Shown here piece after piece: positions 11,798-20,014 of a stretch of DNA of 35,052 bases (the first letter of the stretch is position 1; each line of letters begins with the position of its first letter). The DNA lies in IMG/VR virus record IMGVR_UViG_3300032249_001356, positions 1 to 35,052 of that record, one strand, 5' to 3'. Position numbers and translations under genes: made by a program. The notes below the pieces were generated by a model. That model was not told the origin of the DNA. It ran no database searches and was given only the letters and a program-made list of their open reading frames with translations. This DNA is from a virus.

Positions 11798-13258
11798 TTA
11801 TTGAAACCCAGCAAAGCCAGGTGATGAGTTAGTCATGAATTGTTTCCAGCCATGCTTCTGGATCAGGTAGTAATCGATGGTATCTGTGTAATGCGGCGCA
11901 TGCTCCTGGGGAAAGTTTCGGTTCTTTTCGTTCGTTTTTACCTTCTCAAATTTATCGTTGATCTGAGTGACCTGGATGGCGATCACCATGTCCTTGCAAT
12001 CATCCTCACTGAAGCGGACTTTAGGATACAGTAGGTTTGTTTCCTCCAGAACTTCGTTGACGAATTGATGGCGCTCCAGGTGGTTATTGGTTCGACCTGG
12101 TTGCACTGCGATCTCGCAGCCCCATCCACCATCTGCCAATATTCGAGCGATGGTTTCGTAGATGGTTTCGCCCATGGGGTTTTTATCGTGGCCACGTGGT
12201 TCCCCCCAAATACGTGCAAACTTAAACTCATGGTCTTCAAAATGCTTCATCACCTTACGTACTAGCTCAGGCACCTTCTCATCACCTTTAACGTGAAACT
12301 GTTTGATGCAGCGCTCTACATTTTCTTTCTCCTGGTAACAGCTGCAGCAGTTGAACCAACCGCTGAAGTCAAAGCTCAGCTCAATGAGTTCATTTTTCTT
12401 GATGTCTTTTCGGCCAGTGACGGTTAGTCCTCTTTCTGCTTCACCATACTCGTAAGTGGGCTTGTAGATGTGCTTTTTGTCATCGAACTTGTGGTAAAAA
12501 CCATCGGGCAATTTGGTGATGCGCATGTTCATTACTTCCACTTGAAACTCGAGGTAACTCATTTCCTTTTCAAGGAGAGCAATGCCTTCCTCCCCAAGAA
12601 CTTCAATGTTATCATATGCAGTGGCCTCGACAACTTTGTACAGGTTAGGCTCTAACTTCTGTTTTTCCTCAAAACTCAAAACCCAATAACCACTCGGCTT
12701 CCATGGGATCGATGTGTAAAAATTCACGTTGTGGTGTAGGTGATGCCGAAACACGTGCCGGTTGCCGCGTACGCTAGGTAGTAAGATTTTTGTCCAGTCG
12801 GTTTCGTCTAGGAGCGCGGCCTCATCTACTTCACCTCCATCATAGGATCCACCCCTCGCGAGGTCAGGACGATCCATACTGAGCAGCTCGATGCAAAATC
12901 CATTCAAAAACGAGATTACATTTTGATATTTTCGAGGTGGCGCGATTGGCTTTTCGAACCAGCGTGGAGGCCTGCGCCCAACAACATAATGCTTCTCATC
13001 GATGAGGCCCATGCTATTCCACATTTGCTCGATCGCAGGAAGCGTTTTGGTAAGTATCTGATTGTAAGTTGTACTTGCAAAAAAAATCTTGCCCCTGGGC
13101 AAAGCGCCCATTTTCTGGCGGGAGCTGACTCCAGCTGCAGTGCTTTTTCCAAAGCCTCGACCCGCAAGCAAAATTTTTATTTTCTGCGGCGAGGCCAAGA
13201 ACTCGATCTGTTTTTCGTTGAGGTATAGTTCCTTTTTAGGTCTCGTCGTCGTCATCAT
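11798..13258 (-). CDS. terL: Terminase large subunit
   Basis: 486 residues. The ATPase has Walker A AGRGFGKST (32-40) and Walker B with catalytic Glu in GGEVDEAALL (141-150). The C-terminal nuclease shows the first metal-binding Asp in ELSFDFSGW (Asp297) and the closing HYTDTIDYYL near the C-terminus. It cuts concatemeric DNA and drives it into the procapsid through the portal. The small subunit gene overlaps it upstream by 23 nt. Length and motif order are normal. The nuclease domain contains a cysteine cluster (WFNCCSCYQ) that is unusual. No frameshift seen. Confidence 0.93.
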   Translation of the reverse strand: MMTTTRPKKELYLNEKQIEFLASPQKIKILLAGRGFGKSTAAGVSSRQKMGALPRGKIFFASTTYNQILTKTLPAIEQMWNSMGLIDEKHYVVGRRPPRWFEKPIAPPRKYQNVISFLNGFCIELLSMDRPDLARGGSYDGGEVDEAALLDETDWTKILLPSVRGNRHVFRHHLHHNVNFYTSIPWKPSGYWVLSFEEKQKLEPNLYKVVEATAYDNIEVLGEEGIALLEKEMSYLEFQVEVMNMRITKLPDGFYHKFDDKKHIYKPTYEYGEAERGLTVTGRKDIKKNELIELSFDFSGWFNCCSCYQEKENVERCIKQFHVKGDEKVPELVRKVMKHFEDHEFKFARIWGEPRGHDKNPMGETIYETIARILADGGWGCEIAVQPGRTNNHLERHQFVNEVLEETNLLYPKVRFSEDDCKDMVIAIQVTQINDKFEKVKTNEKNRNFPQEHAPHYTDTIDYYLIQKHGWKQFMTNSSPGFAGFQ

Positions 13259-13829
13259 ATTCTGCTTCTTCTACTTCAACACGTTGATTTAAAACCTTGG
13301 GATTAGAAGTGATGATTAACTCCGGGATAGTTGTATCTGGAATTTCCTCATCATCAAGGTCAAGCCGGTCAAGCTTCATCAGCGTTTCAATGATTTTTCG
13401 GGCTGGTTCAGTATCCTTATTTCGAGCAATAAAAAACTCCGGATCTTCCGGATCTTCATTGTCGGAGAAATCAGATAAATCGCCCTCCGCTATTTGGAGT
13501 AGCCGATTAAGCTTATCTCTCAAAATTCCACGTTGCACTCGCTTATCTACTTCCTCAAAATTTCCAAACAATTGCTGAGCCTCAGCTATGATTCGGTATT
13601 CACTTGTACCTGCAGCTCCCGTGAGGGATTTTATCAGCCTGGCTGTTTCAGCTCGGCTTTTGCCCTTCACAATGATCAAATATGCTGCACGAAGTAGGTC
13701 CAGGTGATCAGCATCCTCCTGACACAATTCAAAAGAAGGTTGAATCATGTGCATGTACATTCGCTCAACCCGGGTAGCCTTAAGGAAGTCATTTCGGCTA
13801 AATATTTTCCTGAGCAATACGCGACTCAT
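13236..13829 (-). CDS. terS: Probable terminase small subunit
   Basis: 197 residues. The N-terminal half is helical with an HTH-like segment (YLIIVKGKSRAETARLIKSLTG, about 50-71), the middle is helical, and the tail is very acidic (EVEEAEYDDDDET). DNA-binding head, oligomerising core and acidic tail is the normal plan of small terminases, which recognise the packaging site and load the large subunit. Overlap with the large subunit gene and position just upstream support this. Sequence similarity to a named family is not recognised. Confidence 0.7.
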   Translation of the reverse strand: MSRVLLRKIFSRNDFLKATRVERMYMHMIQPSFELCQEDADHLDLLRAAYLIIVKGKSRAETARLIKSLTGAAGTSEYRIIAEAQQLFGNFEEVDKRVQRGILRDKLNRLLQIAEGDLSDFSDNEDPEDPEFFIARNKDTEPARKIIETLMKLDRLDLDDEEIPDTTIPELIITSNPKVLNQRVEVEEAEYDDDDET

Positions 13830-14397
13830 ACAATGCTTTTTTGCGTTTCAGTTCCTTCAAATTGGCCTCCAGTGTAGGTATTTTCTTTCGTTCCGGGTTA
13901 TCCTCTGCCAGGGCAGCCAAAATGCGGATCCGGCGTTGGTTGTAGCTGATTGAACTACGAACACTAAGCAGGCGATTCATTAGCGCGATCGGATCATCTG
14001 GTATGTCGATATCGACCTGGTTTCCTTCAGGTAGCTTACCATGCTGCTGGTAGTAATTGATCTGGGCATTCTTCGCTTCGATGGCACGTTGAATACGTTG
14101 AATACTGGAGCTGACGTTGGCCCGGGATTCGTCAGAGCTGCAGTCGTGAAAGCTATTGCTCAGCTTTGCGCGCGAAGCGTATAGGATCCGCTTTTCCTTC
14201 AGCAAGTTGACTAAAACAGGATCCGCTCCAGGTATTCCCTCTTCATCTGGTTTAGGCGTGGCCACGTCCTTTAGAGCACGCTCCAGGTACAATTCATTTA
14301 ACCTGGTGTGTCCACTACGGATGATGGCAAGTAGCGGATGATATGGTTTCCGCATAGCCAGAAACTCCACTCCAGCTAGGTAATCCTGCTTACTCAT
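13798..14397 (-). CDS. Hypothetical coiled-coil protein between portal and terminase
   Basis: 199 residues. Residues 75-115 (ESRANVSSSIQRIQRAIEAKNAQINYYQ) and 155-195 (KKIPTLEANLKELKRKKALYESRI) are strongly helical and charged, likely coiled coils. It overlaps the portal gene by 4 nt (ATGA) and the small terminase gene by 32 nt, so expression is coupled to both. A packaging accessory or second small terminase-like factor is possible by position. No family is recognised. Confidence 0.6.
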   Translation of the reverse strand: MSKQDYLAGVEFLAMRKPYHPLLAIIRSGHTRLNELYLERALKDVATPKPDEEGIPGADPVLVNLLKEKRILYASRAKLSNSFHDCSSDESRANVSSSIQRIQRAIEAKNAQINYYQQHGKLPEGNQVDIDIPDDPIALMNRLLSVRSSISYNQRRIRILAALAEDNPERKKIPTLEANLKELKRKKALYESRIAQENI

Positions 14398-15710
14398 TGG
14401 CCAGTTACTTGGGCGCCAGACGGATTTTGATCAAGGGTTGTAATCTCCATATCCTGGATGGTGAAATACAAGTCTTTTGGCCATTTGTTTTCGGTGCCAA
14501 TGAATCTGAGAACATTGTTTACCACCAAGCGCCGTGGCCTGGCCACCTTAGTTGCAACGTACATTAACAATGCATTTCGCATTTCACTTCCTGAGGAAAG
14601 TTTGCCGGCAGTTTCTACACTGGCAAGGGTCGGGTGGATGCCCTGGGCGCTGATGTTCGCTTGATTGCTTTTCTCGAAAAGCTTCAACAGCGCTTCATCC
14701 TGTAAATCCACATTTATGGGCGTTATCTTGATGCCTGAGAACTCTTTTCCCGTAGCGCGGTCAATGTTGTAGGAAGAATACAAGCTTCGGCCAGTTTGAG
14801 GAATGCCGGCCAAAAAGTCGTTTAACTTTTTGAGGAATGTCTGCTTAGCAGTCTCTTCTTTTCCTATTGCAGATTTACGATCGTCTGGGGTGAGTTGTTG
14901 GCTGGTGCTATCTGCAAAATATCCGCTTGGTATTTGGATGTGGTATCGGATGGTGTACCCATGCGTAAGATTGGCCTTGTGAAACTCCGGAATAGCATTG
15001 GCCAATTCGATCCAGTTTTTACCACCCCACCAGGCTGGGCTGAAATAGTATTCATCTGGTTTGAGGAGGTCATCTCCAGAGTGAATTAAAAATTTCGACT
15101 GCTTTAATTCTTTTCGATATCGAGGAATTATGGTGATTGGATAATCCTTTGCTTCCGAAGCTTTTGGTTTCCAGTGGCCGCGCCAGGCGTAGTTATTGAC
15201 TACTCCTTTAGAGTCCATTCTTTCACACCTGGTGTGCCGACTTTCGAGCGATTTGATAGAGGCTATTCGGCCACCTTTGTCCCGTACGAATTCGGAGAAA
15301 ATGTTGGCGTGTACATACAAATTCTTGCAAGCTGAGAAGCGATAAGTATCGAAGTCTGAGGCCTCCAACCACTCCTCGATCTCCGGAGGAATCATTTGGT
15401 AGTCTTTGATGATCTTTTCTCCTTCGAATCGTTTTTTGTAACAAATCAATTCGCCACCTACGGTGATATCTAGCTTAGTTTTTAGGAGCTCAGGCACGAT
15501 GTTGTTTTCGCCAATCAGGCTTTCACGCTGGTTGGGTTGCTCATTCTTTTTTCCCCATTGTTTGATCTCGATGCTTTTGGATTCAGCAAGGCTTACATTG
15601 ATACACTTACCTATGTCCTCCGCAATTGGATCCAAAGTCCGGGTCACGATGGCCTGGCCACCTTTCAGGTAGTATACATTATCTGATACTTGTTCTACTT
15701 GGTTACTCAT
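14394..15710 (-). CDS. Portal protein
   Basis: 438 residues. Evidence is a portal-like architecture: an N-terminal strand region ending in NIVPELLKTKLDITVGGELI, a clip-like middle (WRGHWKPKASEAKDYPITIIPRY), long helices (DDRKSAIGKEETAKQTFLKKLNDFLAGI) and a C-terminal segment similar to other phage portals (IHPTLASVETAGKLSSGSEMRNALLMY). It would form the dodecameric ring through which DNA enters and leaves the capsid. Genes for the small and large terminase follow. It shares one base with the upstream gene (TAATG). Direct family naming is not certain, but context and size fit well. Confidence 0.75.
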   Translation of the reverse strand: MSNQVEQVSDNVYYLKGGQAIVTRTLDPIAEDIGKCINVSLAESKSIEIKQWGKKNEQPNQRESLIGENNIVPELLKTKLDITVGGELICYKKRFEGEKIIKDYQMIPPEIEEWLEASDFDTYRFSACKNLYVHANIFSEFVRDKGGRIASIKSLESRHTRCERMDSKGVVNNYAWRGHWKPKASEAKDYPITIIPRYRKELKQSKFLIHSGDDLLKPDEYYFSPAWWGGKNWIELANAIPEFHKANLTHGYTIRYHIQIPSGYFADSTSQQLTPDDRKSAIGKEETAKQTFLKKLNDFLAGIPQTGRSLYSSYNIDRATGKEFSGIKITPINVDLQDEALLKLFEKSNQANISAQGIHPTLASVETAGKLSSGSEMRNALLMYVATKVARPRRLVVNNVLRFIGTENKWPKDLYFTIQDMEITTLDQNPSGAQVTGQ

Positions 15711-16018
15711 TAGTGCCGAACTTTAAAGTTGTTGTACTCGATGATGTGCGAAATAAGGGGTGTGAAATATTTGCCGGTCTCAGTATCGGTCATTGGGATG
15801 GTACCAGCGTCCACATGCTTTCGTGGTTTATTGGTATTGTCTGCCGGAGCTGATGATTGAGCTTTACGTTTTGCTGCGCCATACACTGCCTTCGCGACAG
15901 TTTTGATAGAGCCTTTCTTCTTGCCTACGCTGCGGACAAAGCGAATCACAAATGTCTTCCCGGCATGTTCATCGTCCGTAATTTCAGCTAAAACCTGACT
16001 AATGTTTATCCACTCCAT
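15710..16018 (-). CDS. Hypothetical protein upstream of portal, 102 residues
   Basis: A small basic protein with a lysine-rich middle (RFVRSVGKKKGSIKTVAKAVYGAAKRKAQ is split between helix and loop) and a short C-terminal domain (YFTPLISHIIEYNNFKVRH). The stop and the portal start share one base (TAATG), so translation is probably coupled. Overlap with the upstream membrane protein is 20 nt. Function unknown; basic composition would allow DNA contact. Confidence 0.6.
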   Translation of the reverse strand: MEWINISQVLAEITDDEHAGKTFVIRFVRSVGKKKGSIKTVAKAVYGAAKRKAQSSAPADNTNKPRKHVDAGTIPMTDTETGKYFTPLISHIIEYNNFKVRH

Positions 16019-16439
16019 TCTTCAGAGGTAAGATTACACTGTAGGAGAGACGGAAACTGGCACTAAATACAATGCCTAATGCTATCCAAATTATGAGCCA
16101 GGCAATGATATTGTGAACTAGATTATTGGCAATGACAACCCATGGACTTGCAGCCAGTATTACTGAAGTGCGCAAACATGCCAGCATGCAGCTTTTAAAA
16201 AGGTGCCAGGCATCGGTAGTCCATACAAAGATGGTCGTGGATCCAGGGAAACGAGGCCCTTGGTTTTGATCTTGGTTTTTGTACTTATTGCGCCAAGACA
16301 CCAGTGGATCCCAATAGAATGGCTTGCCTTTTTGCGAGAAAATAGAGGTTGAATAATGAAACTGGAGGGTATCCATCACCCCATTTAGAAATCCTGCTAA
16401 GGCAAAAAACACTACAGAAAGGATAAGCTTAATGATCAT
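15999..16439 (-). CDS. Membrane protein of a Bacteroidota-conserved type
   Basis: 146 residues. Hydrophobic helices at about 3-22, 82-105 and 108-130 surround a soluble loop (YWDPLVSWRNKYKNQDQNQGP, then RFPGSTTIFVWTTDAWHLFK). The pattern WDPxxSWRNKYK followed by TDAWHLFK is one I associate with conserved hypothetical membrane proteins of Bacteroidota chromosomes. It is the first gene after the terminator at 16491-16520, at the head of the packaging operon, an odd place for a membrane protein. It may be an acquired host gene. Its role in the phage is unknown. Confidence 0.65.
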   Translation of the reverse strand: MIIKLILSVVFFALAGFLNGVMDTLQFHYSTSIFSQKGKPFYWDPLVSWRNKYKNQDQNQGPRFPGSTTIFVWTTDAWHLFKSCMLACLRTSVILAASPWVVIANNLVHNIIAWLIIWIALGIVFSASFRLSYSVILPLKNGVDKH

Positions 16440-16490
16440 GGCTGTTCTTTTTTTATGTAAAAAACAGCTGAAACAGCTTTAATTAAAGGA

Positions 16491-16520
16491 CAAAAAGAAA
16501 AGGCCGACTAAAAGCCGGCC
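16491..16520 (-). terminator. Terminator between head and packaging operons
   Basis: GGCCG (16502-16506) and CGGCC (16516-16520) form a stem extendable by wobble, followed on the minus strand by TTTTCTTTTT. It lies 16 nt past the stop of the 63-residue gene and separates the tail/head transcript from the packaging genes. Confidence 0.75.
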
Positions 16521-16535
16521 CCATTGGTAGTCTTG

Positions 16536-16727
16536 TTACACAGAGAAAAACTCTTTCAGCTGTGGAAATCGAAGGATGCAATCCTGTATTTCCGTATCGC
16601 TCATTTCAAGTGGTCGAATTTGGCTTCCATCGGGAAGGATCAGTCCAGATTTATAGGCAGGGCCTACATACTTGTACTTTACGACCGTTTTGTCGGTTTT
16701 CTCCTGATTTGTTTTTTCAGTACTCAT
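16536..16727 (-). CDS. Small virion-region protein, 63 residues
   Basis: A short protein with a charged head (STEKTNQEKTDK), a small beta-like core (VKYKYVGPAYKSGLILPDGSQIRPLEM) and a helical end (TEIQDCILRFPQLKEFF). It overlaps the stop of the upstream gene (TGATG). The end resembles the short helical tail of the neighbouring 119-residue protein. Possibly a small head or tail-tube accessory protein. The family is not recognised. Confidence 0.6.
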   Translation of the reverse strand: MSTEKTNQEKTDKTVVKYKYVGPAYKSGLILPDGSQIRPLEMSDTEIQDCILRFPQLKEFFSV

Positions 16728-17260
16728 CAGCTAACGATTGTTCCGGTGTAGTAATAAGGCAAGTAGTTGGATTCCCACTCGATGGTCACTTCGTACCCGT
16801 TTTTGGGGTTGGTTTGTTCCTTCACCTTGATGGTACATCCGTTATCCAACTCACCAAGAAGGCGCTGATTTCCATTGCGATCTTTGACGATCACAATGTA
16901 TTCTCCACCTAGCATACCGTTCATGATGTAGGTGATACCTGGCTGCAGCTTATTGATGAAGAATTTGGTTGAATGCTTGAAGGAAACATTTTCACCATCG
17001 CCATCAGGCTCTGAAACAAGTTCAGAATCGATTTTTGAGATGTTCCATTCAAAGAACAACCCTGCCGTGATGGCGGGAGGTCCTGTAACTGCCGAGCGCA
17101 TCGTAATGTTGCTGGAGATCACATGCGTTCCTTCTCCTGGAGCAGGAATCGAAGCAATTTGATCTACGCAAGTGATCTGGGCTTTGGTTTTCAACCCAGG
17201 GCTATTACCACTGCCACACTGCTTGGCAATGTTGTCTATGGTTTCACAGCAATCTGCCAT
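16727..17260 (-). CDS. Candidate major tail tube protein
   Basis: 177 residues, mostly predicted beta strands (GTHVISSNITMRSAV, YIVIVKDRNGNQRLLG, GYEVTIEWESNYL) with few helices, and cysteines near the N-terminus (MADCCETIDNIAKQC). Size, beta content and position between capsid genes and the operon end fit a tail tube protein, which polymerises around the tape measure. A head decoration protein is the alternative. It is far from the tape measure gene, which is unusual for a tube gene. Confidence 0.45.
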   Translation of the reverse strand: MADCCETIDNIAKQCGSGNSPGLKTKAQITCVDQIASIPAPGEGTHVISSNITMRSAVTGPPAITAGLFFEWNISKIDSELVSEPDGDGENVSFKHSTKFFINKLQPGITYIMNGMLGGEYIVIVKDRNGNQRLLGELDNGCTIKVKEQTNPKNGYEVTIEWESNYLPYYYTGTIVS

Positions 17261-17294
17261 TTTTTTAAGGTTACTTTCTGTTATGAAAAATGGG

Positions 17295-17654
17295 TTACTG
17301 CACTTCTTTGATCACGCCCACCCCCTTATGCACCAAAGTTTTCAGGAGTTCCTTATCCTTGATGGCCTCAGCTGAGGTTATTTTTTTGCCTTCCCAAATA
17401 AAGGCTGGAGCAATGAACTGGAAACTCTTTTTGCCTTGAGTAAAGACCTCTAAGCCCCCAGCAGCAGCAACGCTTACTGGTATAGCCTTCAGTTCTTCAA
17501 CTTGTGCTTTCAATTTTTCCAGCTCAGCATCCTTGTCGATCAACATCGACTCGAGCGCGGCAACTTGTGCTTTCAATTTTTCCAGCTCAGCATCCTTGTC
17601 GATCAACATCGACTCGAGCGCGGCAACTTGTGCTTTCAATGCTTCTGTTTCCAT
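17295..17654 (-). CDS. Coiled-coil head-region protein with internal 21-residue repeat
   Basis: 119 residues. The first 55 are a coiled coil containing two identical 21-residue units (three heptads, LKAQVAALESMLIDKDAELEK) and the start of a third, encoded by perfect 63-bp repeats. The C-terminal 50 (FIAPAFIWEGKKITSAEAIKDKELL cut by a turn, then LVHKGVGVIKEV) form a small globular domain. It begins 3 nt after the capsid gene. A trimeric capsid decoration or stabilising fibre is a reasonable inference, with stalk length set by repeat number. Function not shown. Confidence 0.6.
   Translation of the reverse strand: METEALKAQVAALESMLIDKDAELEKLKAQVAALESMLIDKDAELEKLKAQVEELKAIPVSVAAAGGLEVFTQGKKSFQFIAPAFIWEGKKITSAEAIKDKELLKTLVHKGVGVIKEVQ
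17499..17641. repeat. Perfect 63-bp tandem repeat, two copies plus a partial third
   Basis: The word CTTGTGCTTTCAAT recurs at 17501, 17564 and 17627, a spacing of exactly 63 bp, with identical sequence between. The unit is 21 codons, so copy-number changes keep the frame. Perfect identity suggests recent duplication. Confidence 0.9.
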
Positions 17655-17657
17655 TGC

Positions 17658-18635
17658 TTATTCTTGATCGTTAACAGTTAGGATACCATCTTTCTTCAGG
17701 AGGATTTGTGCGCCCATTCTGAAGTCCATCCAGAACCGAAGTTCACGAGTCTGTTTCTCCACTTCGAACATTTCGGTATCAGCGGGATCATCCATGCCAT
17801 ACACAAGATTTTCACGTGGAGTGATCACGATCCGGCTGCTGCCAGAAAGCCCAGCGATAGGAATAAGGTAAGTGTTGCCACCACCTAGTTCGTAGCGAAG
17901 ACCATTGATGGCATAGCCCGCATTGTTGATTAGGGTGGTTTCCTCAGGGTTGGCTCCGAAAAGCGCCTTGTAGCGTTTGCGGTAATTGTCGTAATGCGCA
18001 TACGAAAGCATGATGTCAACGCCACCTTCTTTCTCTGCTTCCCCAACCTGTTCCCACATGGTTCGGAGCGCTTCGACTGCGTTGGCTTGACTGATTGCTC
18101 CAGTCACGACTGGAGTAATTGCATTAGCAGTAATCGCGTCTACAATCAGCTTGAGATAGCCATCGAACGTTTCGCGCAGATACTGACCTGATGTCGGTAC
18201 TGCAGCTTCCTCGCCTTTCCAGATAGCAGTTTCAAACTCTTGTTTGAGTTTTGCCATTACTTTGTCCAAAACATAAGCCTGGAATGGCCAATCTTCTGAG
18301 CTTTGTCCTTTCTTGCGCGCCTGCCCCACGTAAGACTTTTCATATAGCTGAGGCACAATTGAAAAGTCAATCTTATTGAGTGCAGTTTTGAGCACATTTG
18401 GCTTTAGATCAATCGCATTGGCAACTGCTTGGAAGGTTTTATCCCAGCGACGAGCCAAGTTTTCACCGATTTCCAATTCAGTCAATACAAGCTCCCCTTT
18501 TACGCCTTCAAATGGTTGCGCCAGCTGAGCGGTACGAAACCCGTAAAACATACGGGTATAATACCCCTCTGAAAACTCGCGGATGTAATCTTGGAAAGCC
18601 TCCGCGTGGCCGTAATTAATGCTTTCCCCTGCCAT
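17658..18635 (-). CDS. Major capsid protein
   Basis: 325 residues with the layout of an HK97-fold capsid protein: helical N-terminus (AFQDYIREFSEGYYTRMFYGF), extended E-loop region, a spine helix (AYVLDKVMAKLKQEFETAIW, about 118-137), and a beta-rich C-terminal domain (RIVITPRENLVYGMDDP, ELRFWMDFRMGAQILLKKDG). It directly follows the protease and scaffold genes in the canonical order. The N-terminal helices may be removed by the protease, or scaffold may be a separate protein only. No anomaly seen. Confidence 0.85.
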   Translation of the reverse strand: MAGESINYGHAEAFQDYIREFSEGYYTRMFYGFRTAQLAQPFEGVKGELVLTELEIGENLARRWDKTFQAVANAIDLKPNVLKTALNKIDFSIVPQLYEKSYVGQARKKGQSSEDWPFQAYVLDKVMAKLKQEFETAIWKGEEAAVPTSGQYLRETFDGYLKLIVDAITANAITPVVTGAISQANAVEALRTMWEQVGEAEKEGGVDIMLSYAHYDNYRKRYKALFGANPEETTLINNAGYAINGLRYELGGGNTYLIPIAGLSGSSRIVITPRENLVYGMDDPADTEMFEVEKQTRELRFWMDFRMGAQILLKKDGILTVNDQE

Positions 18636-18667
18636 ACTTTAATCTTTAATCGGTTTTTGGAATTTGA

Positions 18668-19063
18668 TTAATTTAATACTACACGGCGCTGATTGATCGG
18701 TAGGTTCATCCAGGGCTTATCATTTTTTGCTGGAGCTGACGATTCGGCAGCACCTGCAGTATGCTCAGCAGCTGGTTCCTTTTTGAGGTTTTCGATTTCA
18801 GTAGCCTGGGTAGCATTGTTTTGCTCCAGGGTTTTGATTGTAGCTTCATGAGCAGCAATCGTTTGGTTCAGTCGATCAATTTGTTGTTGAAGCTCACCAA
18901 CTTGAGTGCTGTATTGTTGGCCAATTTCTTGGCGCAGCTCTTCACGAACTGCATCTGCACTTTCCTGTTGGCTAAGGTGCTCGTGCACTTCAGCCTCAGT
19001 TGCTTCTTGTGACATGTTGAAGATTGACTTTACCTTGCTTAAAATTTCATTATACCACTTCAT
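18668..19063 (-). CDS. Probable scaffolding protein
   Basis: 131 residues, dominated by a coiled coil (about 35-95: REELRQEIGQQYSTQVGELQ, QIDRLNQTIAAHEATIKTLE) with a short basic C-terminus (PWMNLPINQRRVVLN) that could bind capsid subunits. Position between the maturation protease and the capsid gene, with 3 nt from the protease stop, is the standard place of a scaffold. It should guide procapsid assembly and then be cleaved or leave. Confidence 0.75.
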   Translation of the reverse strand: MKWYNEILSKVKSIFNMSQEATEAEVHEHLSQQESADAVREELRQEIGQQYSTQVGELQQQIDRLNQTIAAHEATIKTLEQNNATQATEIENLKKEPAAEHTAGAAESSAPAKNDKPWMNLPINQRRVVLN

Positions 19064-19065
19064 GG

Positions 19066-19962
19066 TTACATTGCTTTTTTGCGCCGGCGAACGTTTGCTT
19101 CAAGTCGGCTTATGGCGTAGTTAAAGTTTCCAATTCCATCGATGAGCCCGCGACGTTTTGCATCTGGGGCAAAGAACATCCGACCGCTTAGTGTCTCTTC
19201 CACATTGCCTTTTAAGTCTCTGAATTTTTGAACGGTGGCCAAAAAGGCATCATTGAGCATGTTTACCGACTTGATCAAAGGGCCTTTGTCTCCTGCGAGA
19301 TAAGCCCGGAATTCCTCATTTTTATTGGTGGATTTGTCGGCATAGATGTCTTCGTAGTAATTGCCGTACCACTTGGGGAGATACTTGTCGATCGTAATAA
19401 ATGTACCTATGCTTCCCATGCGGGCCATATCCGTACTTGCGATTATTTCATCGGCACCAAGGGTTCCCATGATGCCAGCACTTGCAATCATGTGGCCGTA
19501 TACCACAACTGGTTTTGGTGAATCGGCTATTGCAGCCTGGAGTATTTGCCCAGCTGTAGCTTCTCCACCTCCAGTGTTGACCTCCAGGAGAATTCCATCA
19601 ATGTTGGGGTTGTCAACTGCGGCAATGAGATCATTTACAAGCGTATTGATACCGTAAGAGGATGCTCCATCACTAGCGCGCATGACCCCATTTAGGCGAA
19701 GAAGTGCAAATGATCCACTTGGGGTGACTGAAGGATCCCGCAATACTGCCGGGTCATTTACGACTTTGCCACCTGATAGGATGACTCCTGGCATCGAGGC
19801 TGCACGGCGCTGACTAATCCCAAGCTCACTGTATTTTGCTCCAGCTCGAAGCAATTCGAGCTCTTGCAAATACGTAGATAGCTGCTCCATCGCCCAGGAT
19901 TGTTCGATGTGCAGTTCTCCCTGCATCAGGAATATGTCTATGTCACGGTTAAATGGTAGCAT
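19066..19962 (-). CDS. Head maturation protease, S49/SppA-like
   Basis: 298 residues with the S49/ClpP-like core: NTGGGEATAG (about 129-138), the nucleophile region GHMIASAGIMGTLGADEI with Ser161, and ARMGSIGTFI (180-189), which matches the conserved TGSIGV of SppA. The N-terminal 80 residues are helical. This protease would cleave scaffold and capsid termini during head maturation. It is the first gene of the head group and follows a 52-nt gap after the secreted fibre companion. Start taken as the first ATG; later ones at codons 13 and 25 are possible. Confidence 0.85.
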   Translation of the reverse strand: MLPFNRDIDIFLMQGELHIEQSWAMEQLSTYLQELELLRAGAKYSELGISQRRAASMPGVILSGGKVVNDPAVLRDPSVTPSGSFALLRLNGVMRASDGASSYGINTLVNDLIAAVDNPNIDGILLEVNTGGGEATAGQILQAAIADSPKPVVVYGHMIASAGIMGTLGADEIIASTDMARMGSIGTFITIDKYLPKWYGNYYEDIYADKSTNKNEEFRAYLAGDKGPLIKSVNMLNDAFLATVQKFRDLKGNVEETLSGRMFFAPDAKRRGLIDGIGNFNYAISRLEANVRRRKKAM

Positions 19963-20014
19963 TGTGATACGAAAATGCTGTCAGTTTGTGGCTATTGGTA
20001 GGACAAAATATATT

